DNA from: Sphingomonas immobilis
GTDB taxonomy: Bacteria > Pseudomonadota > Alphaproteobacteria > Sphingomonadales > Sphingomonadaceae
NCBI RefSeq assembly: GCF_030580995.1
Contig: NZ_JAUQSZ010000003.1
Coordinates: forward strand, 186,001 to 250,000
Reading direction: 5' to 3'
Length of the DNA stretch: 64,000 nt
The stretch's first letter is position 1, and each line of letters opens with the position of its first letter. Positions 42,192-51,600 of this stretch are shown one piece after another. A program made the translations under genes and the position numbers. The notes beneath the pieces are model-generated. The model was not told the DNA's origin. It did not search any database and saw nothing but the letters and a program-made list of their open reading frames with translations.

Positions 42192-42991
42192 CAGCGCTTC
42201 TTCCCACGGCTGGGCTTTTCGTCTGAAAGCGCAATCCAGACCGGCGCGTGATCGCTGGTCTTGTCCCAGCCGCGCACGTCGCGATCGACCTGCGCGTCCA
42301 CGAGACGAGCTGTCAGCGAAGGGCTGAGCAGCAGATGATCGATCCGCAGACCTGCGTTCCGACCATAAGCGTTCCGAAAATAATCCCAGAAGGTGTAGAT
42401 CGTCTCGTCCGGGTGGATCTTGCGCAAGGCGTCGGTCCAGCCCTGGCCCGTCAACCGGAAGAAGGCCTCGCGGACCTCCGGCGCGAACAGCGCATCCTCG
42501 CGCCAGCGTTCGGGTTTGTAGACATCGGCCTCCGTCGGCATGACGTTGAAATCGCCGGCGATGACGACGGGCAAGCCGCTATCGAAGAGGCTTGCGGCAT
42601 GCGCGATCAGTGCGTCGAACCATTTGAGTTTGTAGTCAAACTTCGGCCCCGGTCGTGGGTTGCCGTTGGGCAGATACAGACCGGCAATCAGAATGCCGTT
42701 GACGGCCGCTTCGATGTACCGGCTCTGCGCAGGGTCCGGATCGTCCGGTAGCCCGCGACGTGTCTCGTGGATCTCCCCGACGCGGCTGAGCATCGCGACG
42801 CCGTTCCAGCTCTTCTGCCCGTGCCATATCGCATCATAACCAAGGTCGCGAATCGCTGTTTCCGGAAATTTCTCCTGCGGCGCCTTCAGTTCCTGCAATA
42901 CCACGACGTCGGGCTCGGCTTCCCGCAGCCAGCGCAGCAGGACGGCAAGGCGGCCGTTGACGCCGTTCACATTATAGGTCGCGATTTTCAC
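42191..42991 (-). CDS. xth: Exodeoxyribonuclease III
   Basis: A 266-residue enzyme of the AP endonuclease/exonuclease III family. Visible catalytic elements: YNVNGV at the N-terminus, the metal-binding Glu in LQELKAPQ, the Asp-Asn pair in VIAGDFNVMPTEADV, the Asp in LRIDHLLLS and the His in KTSDHAPVW. It cuts DNA at abasic sites and trims 3' blocking groups in base-excision repair. Nudix and DUF6582-like genes follow in the same direction. Confidence 0.93.
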   Translation of the reverse strand: MKIATYNVNGVNGRLAVLLRWLREAEPDVVVLQELKAPQEKFPETAIRDLGYDAIWHGQKSWNGVAMLSRVGEIHETRRGLPDDPDPAQSRYIEAAVNGILIAGLYLPNGNPRPGPKFDYKLKWFDALIAHAASLFDSGLPVVIAGDFNVMPTEADVYKPERWREDALFAPEVREAFFRLTGQGWTDALRKIHPDETIYTFWDYFRNAYGRNAGLRIDHLLLSPSLTARLVDAQVDRDVRGWDKTSDHAPVWIALSDEKPSRGKKR

Positions 42992-43006
42992 AAGAGCGGG
43001 TCCCTT

Positions 43007-44131
43007 TCACGCAGCCTGGAAGGTCTCCCTAGGAATGTGCGTGATCCGACAGGCGAGATCGGCTTCGCCGGAAGCGACGATGTAATGGTCGCCGCCATCG
43101 GCTATGCCGGTGGTGAACACCACGTCGCGAACATACATCTTGTCCTCGAGGGGCTGGGTCAGTGCGGGTGCCGCTTCGAGCAAAGGTGTGTGACTGGTGG
43201 CGACGACCTTGGCCGGATCGTCGCGGTCGAGGATCGACCAGTAGGTCCGATAGATCCCGACGATCTCGCGCGGTTCGACGCCGTGCCACAAGGTCAGCCA
43301 GCCGCGATCGGTCAGGATCGGTGGCGTGCCACCGCCCATGCGGGCCGTAAACACCGTCGCCGCGTGCGGCCGAATGCCGGGCTCGCGGTGGGGCTTCCAG
43401 TGCAGGGCGTCCGGCGAGGTCGCCAGATTGATCGAGGGCCCCCCGCGCCATTCGCTGCCCGGCGGATAGGCGAAGTACAGATCTCCAAGGGGCCGGGTTT
43501 GCGCCCAATATTTTCCCTCGATCTGGCCTTCGAAGATCAGCATGTCCTTGTTCTGATGGTCGAGCACGATATCCTCGAACACGAAATCGAGGCCGTTCTC
43601 CGAAGTGTACAATGTGGTGGAATGGCGTTCGGGGCTGACCGAACAGGTCGTCATCAACCAGCGTTCTCCGACCTTCGACACGCGCGGATCCTCGACGCCG
43701 TAGCATTGGAAACTGGCGTGCGGCGCGATCGCCTTATCGTAATGGACGGTCACGACCTCAAGCCCATCGGGCGTGAGCTCCACGGGCAGGATCCACGAGA
43801 GCGACGTCAGCGCCATGACCTTCCACGCGCCACCCCGCACGAGGAATTTGCGCGGGTCGGCCGTGTCACAAAGATCCAGCGGCCAGGCATCGAGACAATA
43901 TCGTCCCTCCTCCCACCGGATTGCCTGCACATGGCCGTCGACCACGGGTTTGCGCAGCGCCTCGGCGACGCGAACGAAAATGGCCAGATTGCCATTTGGC
44001 AGACGCGTCAGCGCGGGGTTGAAGGCGCCGAGCACATAAGTTTCGGCATCAAAATGACCGGCGAGCGGAGAGCGCGAAAGGTCAATGTCATCCGGCCCGA
44101 AGATCAGGCGATCGACGGCGAAGCCCGTCAT
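43007..44131 (-). CDS. GH130-like glycoside phosphorylase/hydrolase
   Basis: A 374-residue five-bladed-propeller type protein. NPALTRLPNGNLAIFVRVAE, YGVEDPRVSKVGERWLMTT, GSEWRGGPSINLATSPDALH, GGGTPPILTDRGWLTLWHG and YRTYWSILDRDDP follow the order of GH130 mannoside phosphorylases. The Asp in EDPRV is the likely general acid. Whether it phosphorolyses or hydrolyses beta-mannosides is not decided here. The ATG overlaps the stop of the SDR gene (ATGA), so the two form an operon. Confidence 0.82.
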   Translation of the reverse strand: MTGFAVDRLIFGPDDIDLSRSPLAGHFDAETYVLGAFNPALTRLPNGNLAIFVRVAEALRKPVVDGHVQAIRWEEGRYCLDAWPLDLCDTADPRKFLVRGGAWKVMALTSLSWILPVELTPDGLEVVTVHYDKAIAPHASFQCYGVEDPRVSKVGERWLMTTCSVSPERHSTTLYTSENGLDFVFEDIVLDHQNKDMLIFEGQIEGKYWAQTRPLGDLYFAYPPGSEWRGGPSINLATSPDALHWKPHREPGIRPHAATVFTARMGGGTPPILTDRGWLTLWHGVEPREIVGIYRTYWSILDRDDPAKVVATSHTPLLEAAPALTQPLEDKMYVRDVVFTTGIADGGDHYIVASGEADLACRITHIPRETFQAA

Positions 44132-44910
44132 TCTTCACCCCGGGCGCGGGGTGCGATCGAGATTTGCTGGACGACGGCGCGGCGCGGCTGGGTCAGCGCG
44201 AAATGGACGGCGACCGCGATATCCTCGGCGCGCAGCATCGTCTCTTTGCGGTTTTCCTCGGCCTGTTCCTCGGCGGTATACGTGGCGTACTGAAAGTCCG
44301 CGCCGGTCTTTGCAGGCTCGACGTTGCAAACCTTGATGCCTTTCGGGCCAAGCTCCTTGCGCACCGCTTCCGCAAACCCGGCGATACCCGCTTTCATGCC
44401 CGCATAGACGCTGCTTTCGGCCCCGAGCAGATGCGATGCGACCGATCCGATGAAGATGATATCGCCGTGATCCTTCATGATGTCCGCAGCGGCGTATGCG
44501 GTGGTCAGATAGGCGGTGAAATCGACTGCCACAGCGTAGCGAAGCTCTTCCGCGGTCATCGCCGTCAGGCCCTTAGCCGGGATCGCGGCATTGATGATGG
44601 CGATGTCGAAATCGCCGAAATAGTCCTTGGCAGCCCGCACGAAGCGGTCGACGGCATCGGGCTCGGCAAGGTCCAAGCTGATCCCGTCACCCTTGCCGAC
44701 GTCGCGGATCCGCGCGAGTCCATCGTCAAGGTGCTGCGGATCGCGACCGCAAACGAACACGTCGACCCCTTCCGCGGCGAGCAGCACCGCGATCGCGCGG
44801 CCAATCCCGGTGGTACCGCCGGAGATGAGCGCCTTTCGCCCGCTCAGGGACGGCCGCTTCGTATGGGCGTCGGACAGCGGGATGGCAGGCGGCTCGGCAA
44901 GGTCGGACAT
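44128..44910 (-). CDS. Short-chain dehydrogenase/reductase (SDR)
   Basis: A 260-residue classical SDR. The NAD(P)-binding TGxxxGIG-type motif appears as ISGGTTGIGRAI, NAAI follows as the NNAG equivalent, the active-site Ser is in IGSVASH, and YAGMKAG supplies Tyr-x3-Lys. The C-terminal part (TYTAEEQAEENRKETMLRAE, PRRAVVQQISIAPR) resembles the broken SDR at 48122. The substrate is unknown. The coupling with the GH130-like gene suggests a sugar-derived compound. Confidence 0.88.
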   Translation of the reverse strand: MSDLAEPPAIPLSDAHTKRPSLSGRKALISGGTTGIGRAIAVLLAAEGVDVFVCGRDPQHLDDGLARIRDVGKGDGISLDLAEPDAVDRFVRAAKDYFGDFDIAIINAAIPAKGLTAMTAEELRYAVAVDFTAYLTTAYAAADIMKDHGDIIFIGSVASHLLGAESSVYAGMKAGIAGFAEAVRKELGPKGIKVCNVEPAKTGADFQYATYTAEEQAEENRKETMLRAEDIAVAVHFALTQPRRAVVQQISIAPRARGEE

Positions 44911-45098
44911 GATCTGGCTCCTTCAAGAGGCGAACAACGGCCTGAGGCGGTAGTTCCGGCCAAATGTCTTTTGGGGGTCTGCCGTCTCGATTAGCGCGCG
45001 GCGAAGAGCCGTTTCTGCGAATGTCCTTGCAACCGTGCGCCAATGCCGGGGGTTAGCAAGGAGCGCGAGGAGCTGCGAGCCGCGCGATAGGAATATGA

Positions 45099-45290
45099 AT
45101 GAACGATATCGAGACGTACCGCGCCCATGCTGCCGAGGCGCGCGCCGCCGCAGCGAATACGACTTTGCGAAATCGCCGGGAGATGCATAAGCGCTCGGCC
45201 ATGGTCTGGGAGACCATGGCAACCAGCGCCGAGGAAAATCGGAGCAAGGCCGCCGTGAATCTGGCGGCTAAAACCAACGCGCGCGACTGA
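45099..45290 (+). CDS. Small charged helical protein
   Basis: A 63-residue all-helical protein (MNDIETYRAHAAEARAAAAN, RREMHKRSAMVWETMATSAE). AGGA lies six bases before the ATG. The composition is that of a coiled-coil-like or small stress protein common in sphingomonads. No domain recognised. Confidence 0.6.
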   Translation: MNDIETYRAHAAEARAAAANTTLRNRREMHKRSAMVWETMATSAEENRSKAAVNLAAKTNARD

Positions 45291-45432
45291 GCCGCGTCGT
45301 CCGATCCCGACGCGTAAGGACCGTTGAGAAGATCGAGAAGGGAGCCACAGGATGCCCCAACGCTCGCGACCGCTTAGTTTAACGCGGGATGGACCGGCGT
45401 GCATAACCGAATGTGCTGCGATTGCGCCAATC

Positions 45433-45468
45433 GAAGGGCCATCACGCGGGAGAACGTGATGGCCCTTC
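45433..45468. terminator. Perfect hairpin in the 408-bp gap 45291-45698
   Basis: GAAGGGCCATCACG and CGTGATGGCCCTTC form a perfect fourteen-base stem with an eight-base loop. It lies between convergent genes (45099-45290 plus, 45699-46247 minus), so a shared two-way terminator is likely even though T-runs are absent. The rest of the gap has no supported gene. Confidence 0.6.
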
Positions 45469-45698
45469 CCGCTACCGGGACGGCCATTGGGGGAAGGCCG
45501 ATCCGGCGCGGATCTCGCCGTCGCTGCGCCAGGATCGGGCTCGAGCCGATCGATCACAACACGCAACAGCCGCGGTCGAAGCGTGGCGCAAGATTACAAA
45601 CGATCGGCGGTCCGCTCGCGCGCGCCGGCGCAACACCGTGGCAGCCTGACTCGGGAGTTTGGGGAACGATTCGCTGGCGATCGCCTCGCTGCTCACCG

Positions 45699-46247
45699 TT
45701 ACGGTCGGGCCTGGCCCTCTTCCATTTTTGCTGCGAGCTGATCGGCCATCGCGCTGTGCGATTGTATCAGCGCGCTCGTATCGGCCGCAACTGCACGAAG
45801 GTTTGGATCGTCGCCCGAGGCGGCATAGACCTCTACCGTCACGAGCGCGGCGTGATGCGCAAGAACCTGCTGGCGGGCGTAAAGCCGGTCGAACTCGCTT
45901 CCGCGAGCACTCTGGAGGGCGCTCAGGAACATCGACTGGTCGCCGCCGATCCCGGGCGGGGGCGCGGCAAGTTTCGACCGCGAGACCGCATCCGCCAATG
46001 CTTGAGACGTCTTTCGATGATCTTCGATCATCCGAGTCGCAAAGCCACGAACGTCGGGGTTCTCGCTTTGCGCGAGCGCGGTGACCGCCTCGTCGATCTC
46101 GAACTGGTCGGACTGCGCCGACGCCGACACGAACTCACGGGTCCTTTGCGACCCAGGGCCTTGCGCAAATGCCGGAGCGACCAGCGCCAGCGCGGCACCG
46201 CCCGCTGTCAGCACCCGCAGCGGCAAGCGCATGCGCAACTGCCTCAT
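45699..46247 (-). CDS. Exported DUF4142 protein
   Basis: A 182-residue protein with a signal peptide (RVLTAGGAALALVAPAFAQ). The mature part is a ferritin-like four-helix DUF4142 domain (REFVSASAQSDQFEIDEAVT, ATRMIEDHRKTSQALADAVS, YARQQVLAHHAALVTVEVYA). The ATG overlaps the SDR stop (ATGA). DUF4142 proteins are periplasmic and of unknown function; stress links are common. Confidence 0.85.
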   Translation of the reverse strand: MRQLRMRLPLRVLTAGGAALALVAPAFAQGPGSQRTREFVSASAQSDQFEIDEAVTALAQSENPDVRGFATRMIEDHRKTSQALADAVSRSKLAAPPPGIGGDQSMFLSALQSARGSEFDRLYARQQVLAHHAALVTVEVYAASGDDPNLRAVAADTSALIQSHSAMADQLAAKMEEGQARP

Positions 46248-47233
46248 GGCTGACCCTGTCCGCCGCCGGCGCCGTAGATGTTGCCGGTCGTATAGCTGCC
46301 ATCGTCCTCGGCGAGCCGCACATAGATGCCGGCGAGTTCCGCAGGCTGGCCCGGCCGGCCAAGCGGCGCGGTCGCCCCAAAAGTCACGAGCTTGCCCTGG
46401 CTTGCGCCGCCCGAGACCTGCAACGGTGTCCAGATCGGACCCGGCGCCACGCCGTTCACCCGGATGCCTTTAGGCCCAAGCTGCTTTGCCAGGCTCTTCA
46501 CGTAATTCATCGTCGCGGCCTTGGTTTGCGCATAGGCATAAAGGTCGCCGTCCGGATTGTAGGCCTGCTCCGACGCCGTGCCGATGATCGCGGAGCCGGG
46601 GTCGAGATGGGGAACCGCCGCGCGAATGATCCAGAACGGCGCATAGATGTTGGTCTTCATCGTGCGGTCGAATTCCTCGTCGGTGACATCGAGGATCGAG
46701 GGAATGGATTGCTGGCGCGCGGCGTTGCAGACGAGGATGTCGAGCCCTCCAAGGCCTGCGAGAGCCTTGGCCACGAGATCCTTGCAGAAGGCGGCTGTAC
46801 GGATGTCGCCGGGCAGTGCCACAGCCTTGCGACCTGCCTGGCGGATGAGCTCCACCACTTCCCGGGCATCGGGCTCTTCTTCGGGGAGATAGTTGATCGC
46901 GACGTCAGCGCCTTCGCGTGCAAAAGCAATCGCAGCCGCGCGTCCCATGCCGCTGTCGCCGCCCGTGATGAGCGCCTTGCGGCCGGTCAGACGCCCGGAT
47001 CCGACATAGCTTGTGTCGCCGTGATCAGGCCTCGGGTTCATCTTGCTCGCAAGCCCTGGCCACGGCTGCGACTGCGACTTGAAGGGCGGCTTCGGGTATT
47101 TGCTGCGAGGATCCTGCTTGCCACCCGGCTGCGCTTTGGACCCACCCATCTGGGCGGCGACCGGCGAGGCTAGGGCTGCCGCTGCGCCGAGAGTTGCTGC
47201 CTTGAGCGCCTGTCGGCGTGTCTTTTCATCCAT
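46244..47233 (-). CDS. Tat-exported SDR-family oxidoreductase
   Basis: 329 residues from the ATG at 47233 (AAGGA upstream). A twin-arginine signal (TRRQALKAATLGAAAALAS) is followed by a Pro-rich linker, then an SDR domain: TGGDSGMGRAAAIAF for NADP binding, CNAAR, IIGTASEQAY with the Ser, and YAYAQTKAA with Tyr-x3-Lys. It resembles the YghA/GsiB-adjacent general-stress SDR group. Export with a bound cofactor is plausible through Tat. It is followed by DUF4142 with a four-base overlap. Confidence 0.85.
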   Translation of the reverse strand: MDEKTRRQALKAATLGAAAALASPVAAQMGGSKAQPGGKQDPRSKYPKPPFKSQSQPWPGLASKMNPRPDHGDTSYVGSGRLTGRKALITGGDSGMGRAAAIAFAREGADVAINYLPEEEPDAREVVELIRQAGRKAVALPGDIRTAAFCKDLVAKALAGLGGLDILVCNAARQQSIPSILDVTDEEFDRTMKTNIYAPFWIIRAAVPHLDPGSAIIGTASEQAYNPDGDLYAYAQTKAATMNYVKSLAKQLGPKGIRVNGVAPGPIWTPLQVSGGASQGKLVTFGATAPLGRPGQPAELAGIYVRLAEDDGSYTTGNIYGAGGGQGQP

Positions 47234-47427
47234 ATGCGGTCCTTCCATGCGGCGATGTCAGGGTCCGCTGAAAGATTGAACTCGCGATCAGTTGGTGAGG
47301 TTGCAGAAGGTCCCATGAATTTGACGCTGATATCGATCAACGATCAGCCCATTTCATGAGGAAAGACTATAATACCAAACCGCATTTGCCTGGCCGTCTT
47401 GCCGACATGCCTGACGACGGGACAGCA

Positions 47428-47769
47428 TCAATGCGCGGTCAAAGCGCGCGTCAGCGTATCGCCGCGAAGCGCCAGCACCAGCGACAAGAGACTCTGACCC
47501 GTCCCTTCCTGCGCGGCGCGCAACTCCTTGGTGCGACGTTCGACATGCTTGGCAACGGTCTGCGCGCCCAGCCGAAGATGGCGGGGGGTCGTAAGATACG
47601 TGTCGTTGTCGAGCAGTGTCGCGGTGCACAGCGATAGGAAATCGATTACGTCATCTGCACAGACGTCGCCGTCCGAGCTTACCGACGCAAGCGCATCGAA
47701 CAGCTGCGGCATCACCTGCTGCACGAGGTGAAACTTGGCAGCGTCGTCGACCTTAAAGCTATCCATCAT
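47428..47769 (-). CDS. Hypothetical helical protein
   Basis: A 113-residue protein, mainly helical (FHLVQQVMPQLFDALASVSS, DDVIDFLSLCTATLLDNDTY, HLRLGAQTVAKHVERRTKEL). The ATG at 47769 overlaps the stop of the DUF6771-like frame, suggesting coupled translation. No family recognised. It lies next to a decayed region but is itself intact. Confidence 0.5.
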   Translation of the reverse strand: MMDSFKVDDAAKFHLVQQVMPQLFDALASVSSDGDVCADDVIDFLSLCTATLLDNDTYLTTPRHLRLGAQTVAKHVERRTKELRAAQEGTGQSLLSLVLALRGDTLTRALTAH

Positions 47770-47987
47770 CTATTCCTCATATTGCGACTCGCTCCGCGCA
47801 ACGGCAGTGGGTCAGGATCGGCAATCGGCGTCTGCGAACCTCCCGCCGTAATCGCGCGCGCGAGTTCGTGCGCCGCGCGCTCGCGCAAACCCGGATCAGG
47901 CATCGTGATGCCAATCCGGGCCCAACCGGGCGCGGCGAGGATCGACTGCGCGATGAAGGGTTCGGGCGGAGCACAGCGAATCGGGCC
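47766..47987 (-). pseudogene. DUF6771-like frame without a start codon
   Basis: This frame reads QSILAAPGWARIGITMPDPG followed by LRERAAHELARAI, which I associate with small DUF6771-like proteins. No ATG, GTG or TTG is present before the conserved part; the nearest ATG (47989) is in another frame. A frameshift near the 5' end, or a short product from the internal ATG at 47903, would explain it. Its stop overlaps the next gene (ATGA), a sign of a once functional pair. Confidence 0.45.
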
Positions 47988-48001
47988 ATGAGGCGAGAAT
48001 A

Positions 48002-48016
48002 GAACAAATTAAGAAC
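48002..48016 (-). promoter_or_regulatory. Possible LexA box
   Basis: GAACAAATTAAGAAC is a perfect GAAC-N7-GAAC, 13 bp upstream of the ATG at 47989. The spacer differs from the three better supported boxes. One or two such matches are expected by chance on both strands of 64 kb, so this one is weak. Confidence 0.35.
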
Positions 48017-48121
48017 AGGTCAATCTCGTGTCGGGCTCACGAGAAGCGAAATACATATGAGACGAAACGGGCTCAGGCTCCGCACGCAATACGGTGCGCT
48101 CGCATGCGTTTAAAACGCTAG

Positions 48122-48475
48122 AGTTTCCAGGCGGTCTACAACGGCACAAAGACGTTCGTCGACAGCTTCACCGATGCGCTGCGCAACGAGATTAGGGACT
48201 CGAAGGGTGTCACACTGACAACGCTGATGCCCGGCCCTGTCGAGACCGAATTCTTCGACCGCGCCGACATGCTCGATACCTCGGTCGGGGCGTCGAACGA
48301 CAAGAGTGACCCCGCCGATGTGGCCAAGGACGGCTGGGATGCGCTGATGACCGGCAAGGCCAGCATCGTATCGGGCTGGAAGAACAAGGGACAGGCAGCG
48401 CTCGCGCACGTCACGCCGGCCTCGGTCCTTGCCGAACAGCATCGCAAGATGGCCGAGCCCGGCTCAGCAGAATAA
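48122..48475 (+). pseudogene. C-terminal remnant of a short-chain dehydrogenase
   Basis: The frame starts abruptly after TAG with FQAVYNGTKTFVDSFTDALR, the catalytic Tyr-x3-Lys helix of an SDR, and runs to the natural C-terminus (DDVAKDGWDALMTGKASIV-like, ending EPGSAE). The NAD-binding half, with about 150 codons, is missing. No start codon or ribosome site precedes it. The break is at the SFQAVYN helix. Confidence 0.8.
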
Positions 48476-48665
48476 TACGCCGTGCCGGGCGGTCAGCAAT
48501 CTCGCCAGAATGATGGATGACATCGCCTTGATCACGCGGACGATGCAGGAGAGTCCTCCGCGCTTTGTTCGGTTGAACACGCTCTCAATTGCGTTGGCGT
48601 CGCCAGCAGTGACCGCCTGCAGCTGACCATCGTCGCCTTAAGCGAAAGCTGCGCCGTGAGCGACG

Positions 48666-51600
48666 TCAGTCGGCAAGGCCTTCGAGTAAAGCCTGTACCC
48701 GCTCGCGCCGGTTCGTATCATCCGTGCGCTCTGTCAGCAGCCAGCGGCCGTGCTTCTCCACCAACCCGGTGCTGTGCGGCTCGAAATCGGGGCGCGGCGT
48801 GAGCGCGATCGCAGCGGCTCCGGCGTCAATTCGAGCGACGCGGGCGATCCGCGCGGCAAGCCGGATCCGGGCGCCGGCCATCAAAGCTTCGGTTTCTCTC
48901 GGAAGGGGGCCGAAGCGATCGAGCAATTCGTCCTCGAAGGCATCGATTGCGGGCTCTTCCACAAGACGTGACAGGCGGACGTAAAGGGATAGGCGCACAT
49001 CGTCCTCCGGGATCCAGCTTTTTGGGATGGCTCCAGCGGCGCCGATATGGAGCTCGGGCGTCCAGCGCTCGACCGCTTCACCGCGCGCAGCGCGAACGGC
49101 AGCGCCCAGCAAATGCTGATAAAGGTCGATACCGATCAACTTTATGTGCCCTGCCTGGGTGTCGCCGAGCAGATCGCCCGCACCGCGCATGTCCAGGTCG
49201 CGGGCGCTGATTTCAAATCCGGCACCCAGGCGATCGAACGTCGCGAGCGTTCGCAGGCGCTTGAGGGTTCTCTCGCCGATCGCCCCATCCGCTTCCGTCA
49301 ACAAGATGACCTGCCCGCGGCGATTGCCCCGGCCGACGCGTCCGCGCAGCTGATGAAGCTGCGCCAGCCCAAACCGGTCGGCACGCCAGACGATCATGGT
49401 GTTGGCGCGGGGAACGTCGAGCCCGGCTTCGATAATATTGGTGGCGAGCAAAACATCGCCGCGCCCGGCGCTGAAATCGACCATCACCTCGTCAGTGTCA
49501 GAGGCCGGCATTTTGCCGTGCGCTTCGACCAGCAAGAGATCGGGCACGAGGCGCTTCAGCTTGGCGGCGAGCGGCGCCATGTCTTCGATGCGCGGCACGA
49601 CCACGAAACTTTGCCCGCCGCGTCCCTTTTCCCGGATCAGCGCCGTGCGGATTCGCCCATCGTCATAGTGATCGAGGCTGGTGCGGATGGGTTGCCGCCG
49701 CGCGGGCGGGGTTGCGATGATCGAGATCTGCTGCAGCCCGATCAGCGCCATCTGCAAAGTGCGGGGAATGGGCGTGGCGCTGAGCGTCAGCAGATGGGTC
49801 TCGCCCTTGCCGCGGAGGCGCAACTTGTCGGCGGCGCCGAACCTTTGTTCCTCATCGACCACGACGAGCGCGAGATTTTTGAAAGTTACGCCTTTAGCCA
49901 TGACCGCGCCTGTGCCGATGACGATTTGGATCGACCCGTCGCGAAGGCCGGCCTTGACCGCCTTTTTCTCGGCAGCGCTCGATAGTCTCGACAAGGCAGC
50001 GACAGTCACACCGGTGTCTACAAAGCGGCTTCGGAAGCTTTCGTGATGCTGGCGCACCAGTACGGTCGTCGGGGCCGCGACCACGACCTGATGACCGGAA
50101 AGCGCCGCGAGCGCCGCGGCCCGGAGTGCCACTTCGGTCTTGCCGTATCCGACATCGCCCACGACCAGACGGTCCATGGGCTTTCCGCTCGCCAGATCGT
50201 CGCGCACGGCGGCAATCGCCCGGGCCTGATCACCAGTTTCGTTGAACGGAAAGCCGCTTACGAACCGCTCATAGGCCGCAGAATCTGGCGCCAGCACTGG
50301 CGCGCTGAGCTTCGCGCGCGCCGTGGCAAGCGCGGTCAGCGCTTTCGCGCTTTCGGCAATCGCAGCGTCGATCGTGCCCCTGCGCTTCTGCCAACTCGAC
50401 CCGTCAAGCTTGTCGAGCGTCACAGCATGGGCATCCGTGCCATAGCGCCAGATCCGATCGGCCTCCTCGACCGGAACGAGCCTGCGAGCTCCAGCTGCAT
50501 ATTCCAGCGCGATCATTTCGCTCCCGCCGTCCCCCGAAGACGGCGCAGGATCCAGCCCGGCAATACGCCCGATTCCGTGATCCTCGTGAACGACGACGTC
50601 GCCGATCCGAATTGCCGTCTCCCGATCGGACCACGGGTTGCCGGCACCCGCGTCACCATCCTCGAGTACCGCGCGGCTCCCCAGAAGGTCGGCAGCGGCG
50701 ATCAGCACCAGAGACTCTGTGACAAATCCCGCATCCACCGGGAGTTCGACGCAGGCCGCCGTTCCAGGCTTCGGGCTCGCGAGCTCTGACCAGTCTGCAA
50801 TCTCGGAAAACTCTACCCCAAGCCGCTTGGCCAGCCTGCCACGCAAAAAGCGGATGTCGCGACCGCTCCCAGCGAGCACCAGGGAATGTCCTGCCGCAAG
50901 CAGCGGTTTAACGAACCGCGTCAGCGCGGCAAGTGGCGCGCGCGTCTCGGCAAAGCGTGGCACAGATACAAAGTCATCATCGAAAGACAGCCCGCGCCAC
51001 GCCGATGCGGCGCGCGACCACTCTGCAGCGTCGATCGCGTCACAGTGTGGCGCAGCGCCCTTGGCGGCGTCCGTGGCGAGCTGGACAAAGCGCTGCCGCC
51101 GTGCGTCCGCCTTTTCCGACATGCCAAGCACGCCCGGTGTCAAATGGGATAGACAGGACACGGCCTCTTCAATCGGCGGTTCCGCCGCGCGGCCAATTTC
51201 GAGACTGTCACGGTCGTCGCGCGAGCGTTGCGTGATGGGATCGTACGAACGGATCGCAGTAATCCGACCGTCCCCAAATTCGATACGGGCCGGCAGCCCG
51301 GCGTCTGCGGGAAAGATATCGATCACCTCCGCCCGGACTGCCATTTCGCCGGGTTCATCGACCCGGTCGTCAGCAAAATATCCGAGGGCCTCGAGTTGCG
51401 CGGTCAGCGCTTCCGGATCGATTGGGTCGCCGGCGTGTAACGTCGGCGGTGCACCATTAAAGGCCTCCGGGAGAGGATAGCGCCTGGCCGCGGCTTCCCC
51501 GCTCAGGATGCAGGCGATGTGCGCGCGCACGGGTTCGGACTGGAGCCCACGCAAGGCGCGCAACCCTGCGACCCGGCGGCCAATATTCGCCGGCGATGCC

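Noticed and set aside
48476..48665. Possible transposase or membrane remnant between the SDR fragment and the Mfd-like gene
   Set aside because: Frames on both strands were read. Neither gives a recognisable motif, and the lengths are below 60 codons.
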